Assembly: GCA_018292915.2 (NCBI GenBank)
Contig: JACVVK020000035.1
Location: 2,575,001-2,639,000, forward strand
Origin: Batillaria attramentaria
Lineage: Eukaryota > Mollusca > Gastropoda > Batillariidae
Length of the DNA: 64,000 nucleotides
Reading direction: 5' to 3'
Below the pieces are notes generated by a model. It worked only from the letters and a program-made list of their open reading frames with translations, did no database searches and had not been told where the DNA came from. Shown here piece by piece: positions 34,842 through 48,500 of this stretch (positions are counted from its first letter, which is position 1; each line of letters begins with the position of its first letter). The translations under genes were made by a program, and so were the position numbers.

Positions 34842-36062
34842 CCTGACGCAAGACCTTCGTTAACTCAGCTGTGTACTTCTTGATTCATACAGATCTACCT
34901 GAAAACAAATTGGAAAATATACTGTATACATCACAGACTGCATGCACAGGTGTGCGTATTTGTATGCACAAAGCTCTTAAACAGACGCACAAATCTAAGA
35001 GCACATAACGGCAGATGCACGTTTTTGGTCTCGGCGTGACATCATATAGTATCTTTCCAGCACTCTCCCATAAACGCAATGAACAAAAGGCGATCTGTTA
35101 CTAGCAGCGGACACTGTCAGCATCGCACGTCCGCTGAGCCAAATTCACATACATCTCTCCTACTTGAATACTTCTGTAAACAGCAACAACAAATGGTTTT
35201 AACTTTCAGAATTTTTATACCAAAAGACCATGGACCCTCAAAATTTACAAAAGGACCCTGACAAAAATGGAGAGAGGGTCCCGAGGACCCTTGTATTTTC
35301 GAATCACAGGGAACACTGGGGCGGGACAGGCACCGTAAACAAATCTGCACGTGATTTTGACTCGAATCGGAAAATTTGAAAAATCCATCCTATTTTCTGC
35401 TCACCAGGGATTCGAACCGGGCGGCTCTGACCTACTGGTGATTATTTCACGGTGATGTACTTTGTTTTATTGTTTACTGTAAAGTGATGATTGTAATGTA
35501 CTGTGAAAGAACATAACGCATGTATGGCGACTTTGAAAAGGCAACAAGGATGAGAAATGAACCCTGCAGCTTGTTATCGTGGACTTTGAAAACGTCACAA
35601 CTCTCCAAAAATTTTCACGGAACAGTCCTACACTAGTCTGATAGAATTAAGATTGAATACTGAAGTAGCTACATCACTTTCATAAATGCATACATATAAA
35701 CAAAACAAACATGCACACGTACAAGATTGTTTGGGTTCCGAATTGCACCTCGGGTGGCGTTCCTCGAAAAAACGGAAGTAATGATGCTCTCCCTTGCCTG
35801 TGCCGTAAACTTATGTCGTATTACGTTTAATCTTAGTGTCTCCTTTCCTCTTCGAATTACAAACTAAAACAATAAATATAAGAGTAATTTTATGTAGTAT
35901 GAGTCATTTAATTTTTTGTCTTAAAAATGTTTTTAAATTACCGGAAGTCGTTCGTCCACTTCCGGACCAGGATTGTTTTCATTCACAACCATCGCAGAAT
36001 GACAGAGGTTGAATGAAAAAAAAGGCGACTAGTGTCTTTCTCGTGAGCTTAGTAAACTTACC
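34842..36062. promoter_or_regulatory. Divergent intergenic region between MIOS and the CCDC89-like gene
   Basis: 1.2 kb separates the two divergent start codons and must hold both promoters and 5' UTRs. A partial SINE-like fragment lies at about 35310-35440. The stretch 35935-36062 next to the CCDC89-like start is richer in CpG and contains CCGGAAGT-like ETS sites (ACCGGAAGTCG at about 35940, CACTTCCGGACC at about 35957), common in animal core promoters. Confidence 0.5.
35310..35440 (-). mobile_element. Partial SINE-like fragment
   Basis: Shares GGGACAGGCACCGTAAAC and CACCAGGGATTCGAACC with the element at 37470-37885, in the same order and orientation, so it is probably a truncated copy of that family. 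The tRNA-like head is interrupted after the B box. Confidence 0.55.
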
Positions 36063-37003
36063 ATGGCTTCAAACACGAGAACACCGCGCGATCTCAAGCA
36101 GATGGTCACAGACAGTAGCAAGGTAAGTCTGTCCGTGAAAGATAACTAGATCAATCTGCGTGGCCGGATGCGTCCAACGGAAGAATGTGCCTGGAGCAAC
36201 AGTCTCAGAGAGAAAATAAAATTGAAATATCAGCTCTTGAAATTTCAAGAATATTACGCAACATTAAAAAAAAAGTCTTATGTTAATCTAGGTCTCCAAC
36301 AGGACTTGTGTACATACATGCCAATACATATTTTAGGCCCCGAGAGGGGGAAGAACGGTGCGACGCTCAGATCTATAATTGTTTTGGGTCTGTTTTGACA
36401 GCTCTGTAGAACTCTGATAGCAGTTCAGCGGAACAGACACGCTCCTGATATTACCATTTAAAACAGTAAATGTTCTTCTTAAATTCAATTCCTACTTTGG
36501 TTCATAGCTCTCTGTCCTGACGTCCACTGGTAAAGTACAGATTTTAGACACTGAATATGCCTTTCCTTTTGGTGGCACTATATAGTGGCACTCGAGTTGT
36601 GCACATCACTTCTCACACAATATTTTTCAATATTTCACCTGTTCAAGAACTGTATCATCATTGTAAATGTCCTTGCCATATCTTGGAAGTGCCATGGAAA
36701 ATCAAGTACATGTATATATATAGCACATAAAGTGTAAGGTCGGGCAAGTACAATGATGATTACTGCTGTTATTATCTGTTATACTATTGTTATCACTTTG
36801 TCATAGTGAAAACACTTTTCATTTGATGACTTCACAGGCACAATTTAACTTATGTAAATTTCATTGACTTTTAGTCTAGTCTTACACACATTACTATTGT
36901 CGCTGTTGTGAAATTGTTTTTTCTCTTTTTTGTAATTAGTGCTTATTTATGTTTCACTAAGTGCATGTTATTGTGCAACTTTAATTTGACCATTGATAAA
37001 TGC

Positions 37004-37059
<56 letters not shown>

Positions 37060-38704
37060 CAAAGTGATGTGTGTGTTTGTGTTTCAAAGTGACGTAGAAA
37101 AGTGAAATGATTCAAATAAATCTTTATTATTCCAAATGGAAAATTTGGGCATGGTGGACACGAACAAACAGCATAAAAGCAAAACAAAACAAAACAACAA
37201 CAACAAAATAACAAAAAAACAACACTATCCCCGTCTCCTCTATCCACCAAACCCAATCTATCTGATCACTGTAAAATCTGACATTCAAGCACACACATCA
37301 ACAGGACTTTATTCTTATTTTCCACACAATACCAATGTCATAATCCATATTCTGGCATACATATATGAAATACCATTTCTTCATTAAGCATTTATAAAGA
37401 GAACTGGGAGACCAGGTTTTGCTGCAGTGAAGAGGATGTTGTGATAATTAAATAACTGAGGTGAAGGATGTTGGTATGGTATGGTATGGTAGACTTCTCC
37501 TCGGCGCACATATCCATCTCTGAAATGCTCATGGTGCCGCAGGGCTGGCGGATAAAGCAGTGAAAGCCTGCTGCCGCTAAGCGCTACCTTATGTGCAAAC
37601 CTTCACCCTGCTATTCACTCTGGTGCGTGCGACAGTACTTCTGTTTCCCATGTCACTGGCCACACCCTGCTCTTCATTGAAAGATGGATATGGGATTTTT
37701 AGCGTGCACACTTGATATTTAAATGTGTATGTGTACACGAGGGTGGGGCAGGCACCGTAAACTAGCCAGCATGTGATTTTGAGTAGATTTTGAAAGGAAA
37801 AATCCATCCAAATTCCTGCCCACCAGGGATTCAAACCATGTGGCTCAGGATCTGAAGTCGGATACCTTAACCACTAGACCAAATTTGCTTGTCAGCTCTT
37901 TGAATAAACTTCTCTTTACTTCTTCAATTAAGTGGCTTTGCTAGATGTGCTTACCTATCCGTTTTTGTTGTAGTTTTTTTTAAAACATGAACTGATTCTT
38001 TCTTGAATGTGTTCAACAGGATGTGCAGGAAATGCGAGAGACACTTTCAAAACTGAAAAACTTGAAAGAGGATGATAAGAACGAGGCAGGGATGCTGCGA
38101 TCTCGAATTGACGAGCAGTCCAGGCTTATCATGGTGTTGAAGCAAAGGGCAGATGAGGAGATCATTCGTGCACAGACACTGGACAGAGTGAACAAAGAGC
38201 TAATCGAGTTCAGAGACCATGCAGACGATTTGCTTAAAAATGAGCTTAGAAAGTACAATATTCTAGAGGGGCGCTTCCAGCACCTTGCTACAAACCACGA
38301 GGAGATGATCAAGATTAAAGATGAATACAAGAGGGTGAATCAAGAGCTGAGAGAAGAAAACGCCAGAATAAAGAGTGAAAACGCAAGGCTATTTTCCAGA
38401 GCGATACAGGATAAGGACGCAAGGATACAGGAACTGGAGAAAAAATTTGCCACCATGAGAGAACAGAACAGCAACATGGAAGCCAAACTCAGGTTGGTGA
38501 GAATTTGCAATGATTTTCATTGCCTGTGATTTATGCATGCATGTTGCTTTGCTTCAGAGCGTGAGGTTAGCTAGCTCTCTCTCTCGCTTAGTTCAAATCC
38601 TGGCTGGGGCCAAACATTTGTGCGGCCTTTTTCGCATTGCCCCATCTTTGATATCACCCATATGTCGTGGAAAAGGATGTTAAACTTGCACCCACCCACC
38701 CACT

Positions 38705-38760
<56 letters not shown>

Positions 38761-39482
38761 CTACACAAGATGTTTCTCTTTATATTGTCTCTATTAAAGT
38801 CAAGTCGTGTTGAGCTGTGTTGACCTAATCACAGTGACTTTCTCAGTGTGTTCTTCCATGCTGTTTGCAGTGGGCCTGTAAGCCCCCATGCCTGCCCTCT
38901 TACAAAGTACGGTTCTCAATGTGCATTCAGTAATGCACATGCTGCATTTGTTAGTTCTTCTGTGATAAATGCTATTGTATCATTGGAGATTGCACAAAAT
39001 TACATCTGTATGCTAAATGCATAGGACTTGTATCTTAGCACATGTAGATTTGGAATGTGTTTCCCGGTGTCGCAGCAAGTGAAGTCAACCTACCCTGTGA
39101 TTGTTGTGGAATTGTGTGTGCAGACAGATGCAGCAAGACTGGCATGGACGGGAAGATGGCCTCAAGCAGCAGCTGCGTCATGTGACTGAAACAAGCACTG
39201 CGGAGATCAAAGACTTACAGCATCGGCTACAGGAATCTGAGGAGAGACTCAAAAGTCAGACTGTAGTTGTGCTTGCATTATAATAAATCTGTCCCACATT
39301 ATGTTAAGGCTATACACCACTTTTCGGTTGTTGTTGTTTTTTTTTTGCAGGCGTGTAGTAATAACATTTTGTCTCAGAAGTGACCCTATGATGAAATCTT
39401 AATGCTGTATACTGAAAGTGAATGCCATACTACCTTATAGGGAGGATTTCCAGGGAGCGCTTTTGCGGAATCCCTCAGTATA

Positions 39483-39529
<47 letters not shown>

Positions 39530-42513
39530 AACCTGGGATAAGCCTTTTAATCCTTTGACATCGCGAGCTTGGCCAGTGACCTACTTCCCTGCTGACGCGC
39601 ATGCAGCTGCTGGCCGTTTAGGATGACGCGAATCGGTTCGCGGCTCGGTGCCTACGGCTGTTGAGAGTGACGCGAGCCGGTTCGCGTCCCGATGCGTAAA
39701 GGTTAAGTGACATATATCAATTTTTCACTGGTTTGAATGAAAAATGGACCCGTTTTGTCTTAGGGGAGAGAACTGATGTCAAAACGGTACTCAGTTTGCT
39801 TTGGTGGACGGCACGGAAATGGCTGTCAGGGAAGCTTGAAGAGCGTGATAATTTCCACAAAAACGAAAACAAAAAACAGCAAATCTTGGAGGGTTAGTGT
39901 GATTCAGCAAGGGTTAATTATTGCCGTTTGGCTTGAGTGCATGCCAAGCAACCCGGCAACCCTTTGCATGCTGTTGACACACTTGCATGCTTTGCATCCA
40001 TGTTGCAACATTCGTGGTACCTGTACAGTCAAACCTGTGTGAAAGGCCAGGGAATGATATCCCTATTACACAGACAGTTGCTTTTTTGAGTGAAAGACCA
40101 TTTACCTTGAAATAAGTCACTGCAGTGTATCGGTAGATGACTTTGACAGGTGTGGCTGCATCAGTCAGGTCATTTCGGTGACAATTTGATGATCTTGAAA
40201 TGAGTCCGATCCTCATAAAGATGGTTGCTTGGACAGGTGTTGCTGTACATCTGAATATATCACAATATTTGGCCCAAGTTCAGTGTCATCTGTGTTGATC
40301 TGCTGGCATGTGCGCTCCTGGTTTTTAACTTTTTTTCTTTTTTTTTATCAGTTTACTGTGAAGACACATGCAGGACTTCATGTGTGTGGGAAGAATAAAT
40401 AGGACAAATGTTTTGGCTGACCGAAAGTTTCGGACATTTTTCATGAATGATGGCGACTGTGGTGCAGTCGCAGAAAGTACAGGACATTTGTTTCAAAATT
40501 GATTGTAGATGTATTACGAATTATAAAGCCCTGCATATCTATGCATTGTATGTATTTGTATGAATATCTGACAAATATTAGTTTTAAATGATGTGCATGT
40601 ATGTATACTTGTTTCAGGCGCCAGCCACAAGCTGCAGTCTCAACAGGACAGTCGTCACACTCTGGAGCAGGACCTCTCCAGCAAGATGGCCGCCCTGACG
40701 AAGGAGAGGGATGAACTCTTGGATCTTGCCATGCAACGGGGCAAACTCATACAGGTCACATTTGGCGTGTTGCTTTTGTTGTACTTCTCTCTTACATTTC
40801 ATCTCATGTGTAACAGCACAAGAAACCCAACGACTCACCCCCCCCCCCCCACCCCCAAGAAAGAACCCAAAACAATAAAAAACAAATGCAGCAACAACAA
40901 CAAATGGCAAGCAAACAACGACAACAAAAAAACACCACCACCAAACCAAATAGGACAGCTTTTATATGAAATGACAATGTGCAGTCAGTTCAATTCAATT
41001 CAATTCAATTGCACTTTATTCATCCCGAAATGGGCAATTAAGATTAAGACAGGCTCAGTATAAATCAACAAATAAATAATTAAGAACAATCAATATTAAT
41101 CATAGACTCAAGTAATTGTATTAATTTAAAATTAATTAAGAATTAAGAAAGAAATAGCGTAAGATCGAGTTCATTTATAAGCTGAACGCTGGGCTAAAAA
41201 CAGAACACAGGCATTCTTATACTCTCTCTCTCTCTCTCATGCACACACCCACACCCACATGCACACACTCACTCACACACTGACACACACACACATCACA
41301 TCACCTTATAGTTTGCTTTGAAAACCTTGTTGCAGCACTGAGTCACAATAGACTATCAGCACACTGCACCAGTCCTTGCCTGTCTTGCTCACGTGTGTGA
41401 CACTGTGTCTGTGTGTTGAGGGTAATTTGTGTTTGAAAACTGTTTATTTACCTGTTGGTGTTATGGTACCCCCACACCCCCAAGATAGTCTGTTGCTTGG
41501 GCAGCTCTACTACCTGTGCATAGATGCAAGATGGTCCCTGTTGCTTGGGTGTGCAACTCTCCACACGCCCTCCACCCCCACTTACCCCATTTGTGAGTTG
41601 CGCAAAGGATAGGTGCCATGAAAGTCATCATTATTATTATTCTTATTTCTTACATTTTTCCAGAAGGAACAGTTTGAAAACAAGAAGCTCCTGAAGAAAG
41701 CAGAGGATGCAGAGAAACAAGTCAGAGCCATGCAGGACAAATTTGAGTAAGTCCTTGACCATGTTTTTCCTTTAGGTGTTCTTTAAACGAATCCATTTGT
41801 ATTCCGACTTACTGTGAGGCTTTGGTTGAAGAGGATGCACTTGAAGGACTCATCCAAATATTTGTGGACTGAAAACAATCCTGTACTTTTCAGTGATCTT
41901 GCACCGTGGTCTAGTGCAACACATGCAATGACTGAAACACGATGTGAATCAAATGCCAAAATTGTCAGTCTTTCCAGTTTTTTTGGTTGTTTTTATTTTG
42001 TTTATTTTTTTGCTGCCACAACTCTTTGCTGGCTCCAGTGGTGTTCCTCCCTGGTAATGGGTGGAATCCACGGAGGGCTCGGAAGTTGGGGCAATTTTTA
42101 CTATGCATGATGATGGAGATGAGGATGATGGTAAGATGATGCTATGGAGGTCCATGTGGTTTGGGACTGCGGGACAGGGCCGCATTCCACGCTTCCTGTC
42201 ATAAATATCACGGCATTAACCAGGCCCAGGAACTACGGCACCTGCGGTGCCGACCGTGTAATCATCCACGCCATAAGACGTGTCATACCAAGGGAAGCAC
42301 CCCCAAAGTCGCACCCGTGAAGTGGGTGAATCTCGGCTGTGTGGCAACAGCCTCCCCATTGGGCCCATAGCACACCCGCTCTGGGTAGGAGCCGACCTAG
42401 GTTGGAAAAATCCCGCTTGCCTTGGCTGGGACTCGAACTCGGGTCTCCCGGCCCATAGTCCGAAGTGCTAACCACTACACTACGGGAGCCAGTGTCTTTC
42501 CAGTTTTGTGCTC

Positions 42514-42544
<31 letters not shown>

Positions 42545-45500
42545 ACCAACCCCTACATTATTGTTTCCTTGTGGTAAATGAAATCTGTCATTTTTCTCAG
42601 TCAAGAGGCAGCCGCGGTGAACACCAACCTTCAAGTCAAGAAACTGAGGGGGGAGCTTGCCGACGCAGAAGACAAGTATGCAGAAATGGAAAGGGTGAGT
42701 GTACGTTTTTTGTTGGCTCCCTTGTGTAACAATGGGAGTCTATGTTATAACCCTCCGTCGTCTGTCTGTGTGTGTGTGTGTGTGTGTGTCTGTGGGTGTG
42801 TCCGCAGTAAACCTTAACATTGGCATTTTCTTAGAATCTACAAAGAGCAGAGTCACCAAACTTGGCCTGCTGATAGACAGCCATAAGACCTTTCAAAATA
42901 TATCATTTTTTCTCCGAGTTAGCAGTTTACTGTATGCCTTTACCTACTCTTCTAGCCAGTAAGTAGCGGGAAAAACCAACCCCTGAGCCATCGGGGACCG
43001 AATGGCTGAAGGGAGGTTTAACCAAGCTTAGAGCATTAACTCCCCCTTCCTGGGTATATAGGCGGGTGCGCATCATACCACCCTCAGTTTCACTTCCTGC
43101 TCGCCTTGAGACACACCAGTGCCCTCTAGCCTCGCAGTGCCTTCTGCTTCTTCACTACGTTTTATAAGTCTTTGGAGTTGTGACTTTAGGAAGACTTTAG
43201 GATCTTTGTACAAGCTTCTCTTTGGTGGGTGCCACGGAACGTCAGTGTTTGTCTTGCGGCCACAGTTTTGCTCCGTAGTCGCCGTGTTGCAAGTGCCTTG
43301 GCTGCCCCGCAGCCTTCCACGCACCCACTCACTGACTAGTGCTCACCGGTTTGACCGGGCGTCGCCATCTTGACCTTGTGTTTTTCTTCTCTACGTGGCG
43401 TGTTTTCTTCAGTGACTGAACTTTCCACGGTGTTTTCTCTCTGGGGAATAGCTTCGGGGAGTTGCGCTGTGTGGTCTTTGCAATTTTCACACGCTGCTCT
43501 ATTGTGTGGACTTGTGGGTTTTTTGTTTTTTTCCCCCGCACCCACGTATTCGTGTACTCCAGTGACAAATCTTCGCTCGGCGCTCACTCTTCGGAGTCTA
43601 GCTCTGAAGAGCAGTGTTGAGTTGTGTTATTTCCTAACGTCACCTGCTGTGCCCGTAGCGTATTTCCACGATGTCGGACCCAGCCATTGATGACAAGGAT
43701 GTTCGTCCAGTCTTATATGTTGCACAGGATCCTGAGCATCCAATACATGTTCCTAACCTGCCCATGGCCGTGCCGCTTCCGCAGCCTTCGCCACGTAGGC
43801 GTGTTGTCGCATCCTCCCATGAGCGCTCTTATCGTCACAGACGTTCGCCTTCTTCGTCGAGCTTTGCTTCGCGCTCTTCTGGGCGGTCACGCAGTTCTCG
43901 GAGTTCAAGCCGGCGCTCCCGTCGCCGTCATCATCAGCGTCGGCGTTCTCCCAGCCGCCGGCGTCACTCACGTAGGCGTCATTATAGTTCTGGACGCCGT
44001 CATCATTCTAGTCGCCGCCGTTCTACCTCCCACGGTCGTCGCCGGCGCAGGCATGGACACGCTCACCGCCGCCCTCGTTCCCGCTCCCGCTCTCGCTCGA
44101 GGTGTTCGTCGCGGCGTCTCAGTGTGTCAAGCGCCCATCACACCCGCTCCCGTTCTCGTTCTCGTTCCCGCTCTTCGAGTCTCTACGAGCCCACTCCCTG
44201 CACAGGACCAGAGACCCTTTGCTGCTACTGTTGCGCTCTTGCGGGAGCGTGAAGCTGTGTTCCCTCAGGATGATACTCAGCGTTATCGTTTAGCTTCTCG
44301 TCGTCCAGCCTTTGTGAGTGACGCGCTACCAGCCTCTAGTCAGCTCAACGAGGCATGGGAGAATGCTAATAAAGCTGTGAGGGAAGATAAGTTCGTCGGT
44401 CCTTGTATTCCGGCGTCACTCCTCAACGCCAAGTTGAACAGATATAAGCTCCCAAGTTCGTTCTGGCCAACGCAGCATCTCATCACGCCTGAAGAGCCGG
44501 AATTATCTTCGAAGTCATCGACTCTGACCCTGCAGTCACGTGAGGTTGACTTATTAGAGACTGTTGCGCGCCGTTCCCTGGAGGTAACGTCGTTTTGTGA
44601 GCTTGCGTCTAAGACTTTAGACTCGCTTCTGACGAACGATTCTGCTGATCTGGACTCTGCGATTACCGTCTCTTCTGTGCTTCGGGAGGGGCTTGCTGAT
44701 CTCTCCACGTTAGCTACCACTTCTGCAGTCAACCTCAAGTTGCTGCGTAGAGACACTTACTTGCGGGCTTCTGCTCTTCCTGAAGATGTTCGTCGCCAGT
44801 GCCGCCGCTCATCCATCGATGCGCCAGCTGTCTTCGGTCCCGAGGCTTCTTCAGCTGTCAAGAAATTTCGCAAACAGGCTAGGGCGTTCTCCAATCCCAA
44901 GCCCCATTCCTCTAGGCCCCCCATGTCGGCGCCCCCTCCGCCTAAGAAGCCCTTTCAGTCTAAACGGAAGCAGCCCCGTCGTGCTCCCCGTTCCTCCAAC
45001 AGACGGGATCAACAGTCAGGTAGGAGAACCCAGTCCTCCACCAAACCCGCCCCGTCTACCTCCACCCAGAAATGACGCCTTCCCCGTCGGGGCCAGACTC
45101 TCTCTCTTCCTTCCCCGCTGGACGGACCTGTTTCCTCACGATCCCTGGGTCCTTTCGGTAGTGAGGGAAGGGTTACGCATTTCCTTCACGGCTCCTCCCC
45201 CGCTCACGACCTCGCCTCAGTGGATCTCCCTGCCTGCAGCTCCGGATCGGGCAGCTGCCCTAAGGACAGAAGTAGCCGCTCTTCTTGCCAAGCAAGCGAT
45301 CGAACTAGTCAACGATCCGTCCTCACCCGGGTACTACTCCCACATGTTCGTGGTGCCCAAGCCGGGAGGTCGATGGAGGCCGATTATAGACTTGAGCAGG
45401 CTCAACCTGCAGATCACGGCACCGCACTTCAGAATGGAAACAGCTCGTGCTCTGCGTCAGTCGATCTTACCGGGGGAATATGCAGTAAGTCTGGACCTGA

Positions 45501-48500
45501 CGGACGCTTATCTCCACATCCCCATGCATCGCTCCGCCCAACGCTACCTTCGGTTTGCCTTAGACGGTGCAGTGTATGCCTTCAGAGCTATGCCCTTCGG
45601 ACTGAACATCAGCCCTTGGGCCTTCACACGGTTGATGGACGCTGTGATGTCTGTGGTGCGCCAGAGGACCTCGTCGAGTTTATCAAGCTACCTCGACGAT
45701 ATCCTTCAGAAGAATCTCTGCCCCATCACTCTTCAGCGCGACTTGGCAACGCTAAGAGAGACGCTCACTCAGCTAGGGTGGATTGTCAACTTACAGAAGT
45801 CGGACCTCATCCCCTCTCAGCGTTTTGTGCATCTGGGTATGATGTTTCTTACGGACATTCCGTTAGTGACTCTGACGGACCAACGCAGAGACAAACTCAT
45901 AGCGGCAGTCATAGAGCTGAGTTCGCAGCGAACTACCACGCCCAGGCAGATAGCCACCGTGCTCGGTATGTGCTCAGCGGCAGCAGATCTTCTTCCGGCA
46001 GGCAGACTAGCTGTCAGACCGCTTCAGTGGGCCTTGCAGGATCTCTGGTGCCAAGCCACGCAGCCATGGGATTATCCTCTTCCGGTATCTCCGGACTTAA
46101 TTCAGGCGCTCCATCCCTGGATGAATCGTCAGTGGTTACAGAAGGGAGTCTCTCTCGCACCTCAGACAGCCACTGTTTCGTTGTGCACCGACGCATCTCT
46201 CACCGGGTGGGGCGCTCATCTTCTCCCGTCCTTCGAGATGACGTCAGGCCTCTGGACTCCGCTGGAAGCTGCTCTCCACATCAACCGTCTGGAACTGAAG
46301 GCAGTTTACTACGCGCTCTCCTACTGGCGTCTCCGTCTTCAGGGACAAACCGTTATGCTTCTGACAGACAACACTACGGTGATGGCTTACATTCGCAACC
46401 TCACGAGCTCTCTGTCAAGAAGTGATTCACCTTCTCCAGTGGTGTGCGGCAGCGGGGATCGTTCTTCTGGTGCGGCACATTCCGGGTCGTCTCAACGTGC
46501 TAGCAGACGGCCTCTCACGCCAGCTACCTCTCCCCACGGAGTGGGAGCTTCATCCCCAGGTCTTCAACCGCCTCCTCGAGCGTTTTCCCACCATGACACT
46601 AGACCTATGTGCCACCCGATTCAACAAGAAGCTTCCCCGCTTCATCTCTCCCTTTCCCGATCCCCTTGCTCTGGCTCTAGACGCACTTACGTTCAGTTGG
46701 ACGGACATAGACGCCTACGTCTTCCCGCCGTTCCCTCTGGTAGCGAAGATCGTCAGCCGCCTTCCCCTGTTTCAGTGCGATCTCACCCTTATCGCCCCGC
46801 TCAGGTGGAACAGATCGTGGATCTCCCCCCTGCTCGATCTCCTGGTAGATGTGCCCATACGGCTCCCCACCCGGCCAGATCTGCTCCTTCAGTCAGACCC
46901 ACAGATTCGTCATCCCGACATTCTAGGTCTCAACTTACACGCCTTCAGGCTGAGTTCCAGGCCCTCCGTGCAGAAGACTTCAGCTCTGAGGTTGTGGCGC
47001 GCATCGCGCGGGACAGACGGAGTTCCACTTTGAGCGTTTACGACCAGAAGTGGGAAATGTTTGCAGACTATTGCTCAGAGCGTGCCTTAGACCCGTTCAG
47101 CCTATCCACACCCCAGTTGGCGGATTTCTTTCTGTTTCTTTTCTCCGAGAAAGGCCTCCAGCCTGTTACCATCAGAGGTTATCGCTCCTGTATTGCAAGA
47201 GAGTATCGCCTCTTAGGGCGCCCGGACCCTGGACGGAACCCCCGACTTTCCAGTCTGCTTAACAACTTCGACATCGAGCGGCCTCGTGTAACTCGTCTCT
47301 TGCCGAAGTGGTCTCTGCCCCAGGTCCTTCGTTTTCTGGAGTCTCCCCCATATGAGCCTCTAGATTCTGCCCCTGCGGATGCCTTGCTGGAAAAGACTGT
47401 GTTTCTCGTCGCTATGGCCACCTGCGCGAGAATCAGTGAGGTGCACGCTCTGTCGGCGCGTTCTGATTGCATGCGCTGGAATGACGATGGCTCCGTGTCG
47501 CTTCTTACGTGCCCCGGTTTCATCGCCAAGAATCGTTTACCAGATTGGGTGAATCAGGCCTTCACGCTCAAGCCGCTGCAAGACGACAAGGCCTGTCCTG
47601 TCAGAGCTCTCCGTGTCTACCTCAGGTCTACACGCGCTCTTAGACGTCAGTTGGATCCCCTGTTTCTTGCTCCCCCGGGCAAGAAGATGTCTCCACAGCT
47701 TCTGTCGTCCTTCGTGAGGAAGCTCCTCATCAAGGTCTACAGTTCTAATCAGGATCAGGATCAGGCAGGTTCATCCTCGGCGTTCCCTGCTACGTCTCCT
47801 CCTGCCACCACCACCTCCTGTGAGTCGGCCCGCCCGCTCTCCCAGGAGGTCCGCCCTCGCCACCCTCGTCCTCTCGATGCTCCTAATACCGGCCGACGTG
47901 TGGTTCACGACCCTGCCACTCTGCCCTGCCAGGCGGGTCATAGTGACGGATCCAGGACAGTCACGGCTCCCGCTCCTCCTCCTAGGCCAGCGCGCGGCAG
48001 CTTGTCCACTCATGAGATCCGGGCGTTGGCGGCCTCTCGGATGTTTTACAGAGGGGTGTCCCTGATCGAGCTGTCAAAGGCGGTCGGCTGGAGCCAGCAC
48101 ACGACCTTTGGCAGGTTCTACCTGCGCCTGCCGGACAGCCCCTTGCCTGCAGACGCGGTGGACCACTGACCCGGCTACGCAAGTATCCGGTAGTGTACAG
48201 AGCCGATCAGTGTCCGATTAGCCCCTCTTCCTGCTACTTTCTGGCTGTCTTTTTTTTTTATCAGATATGTTTAAAGGGGGCTAACCCCTCTGTTGCTTAG
48301 GGCATTAACTTGCTCTTTAATCCATTAACTTGGCATTTCGGACACTGGTCTTAACTCCTTCCCTCCTCCTGTTCGGGATTCGGCATACAGTAAACTGCTA
48401 ACTCGGAGAAAAAATAGCAAAAAATTTTCACTAATTTTAGTATTTTTTAGTAGGGTTAGCAGTTTACTGCCGGACTACCCTCCCACCTGCCCCGCTCGGA

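Noticed and set aside
45220..46425. 401-codon open frame overlapping the DIRS RT
   Set aside because: The correct RT motifs are in a different frame. This is a shadow frame produced by the GC-rich coding sequence.
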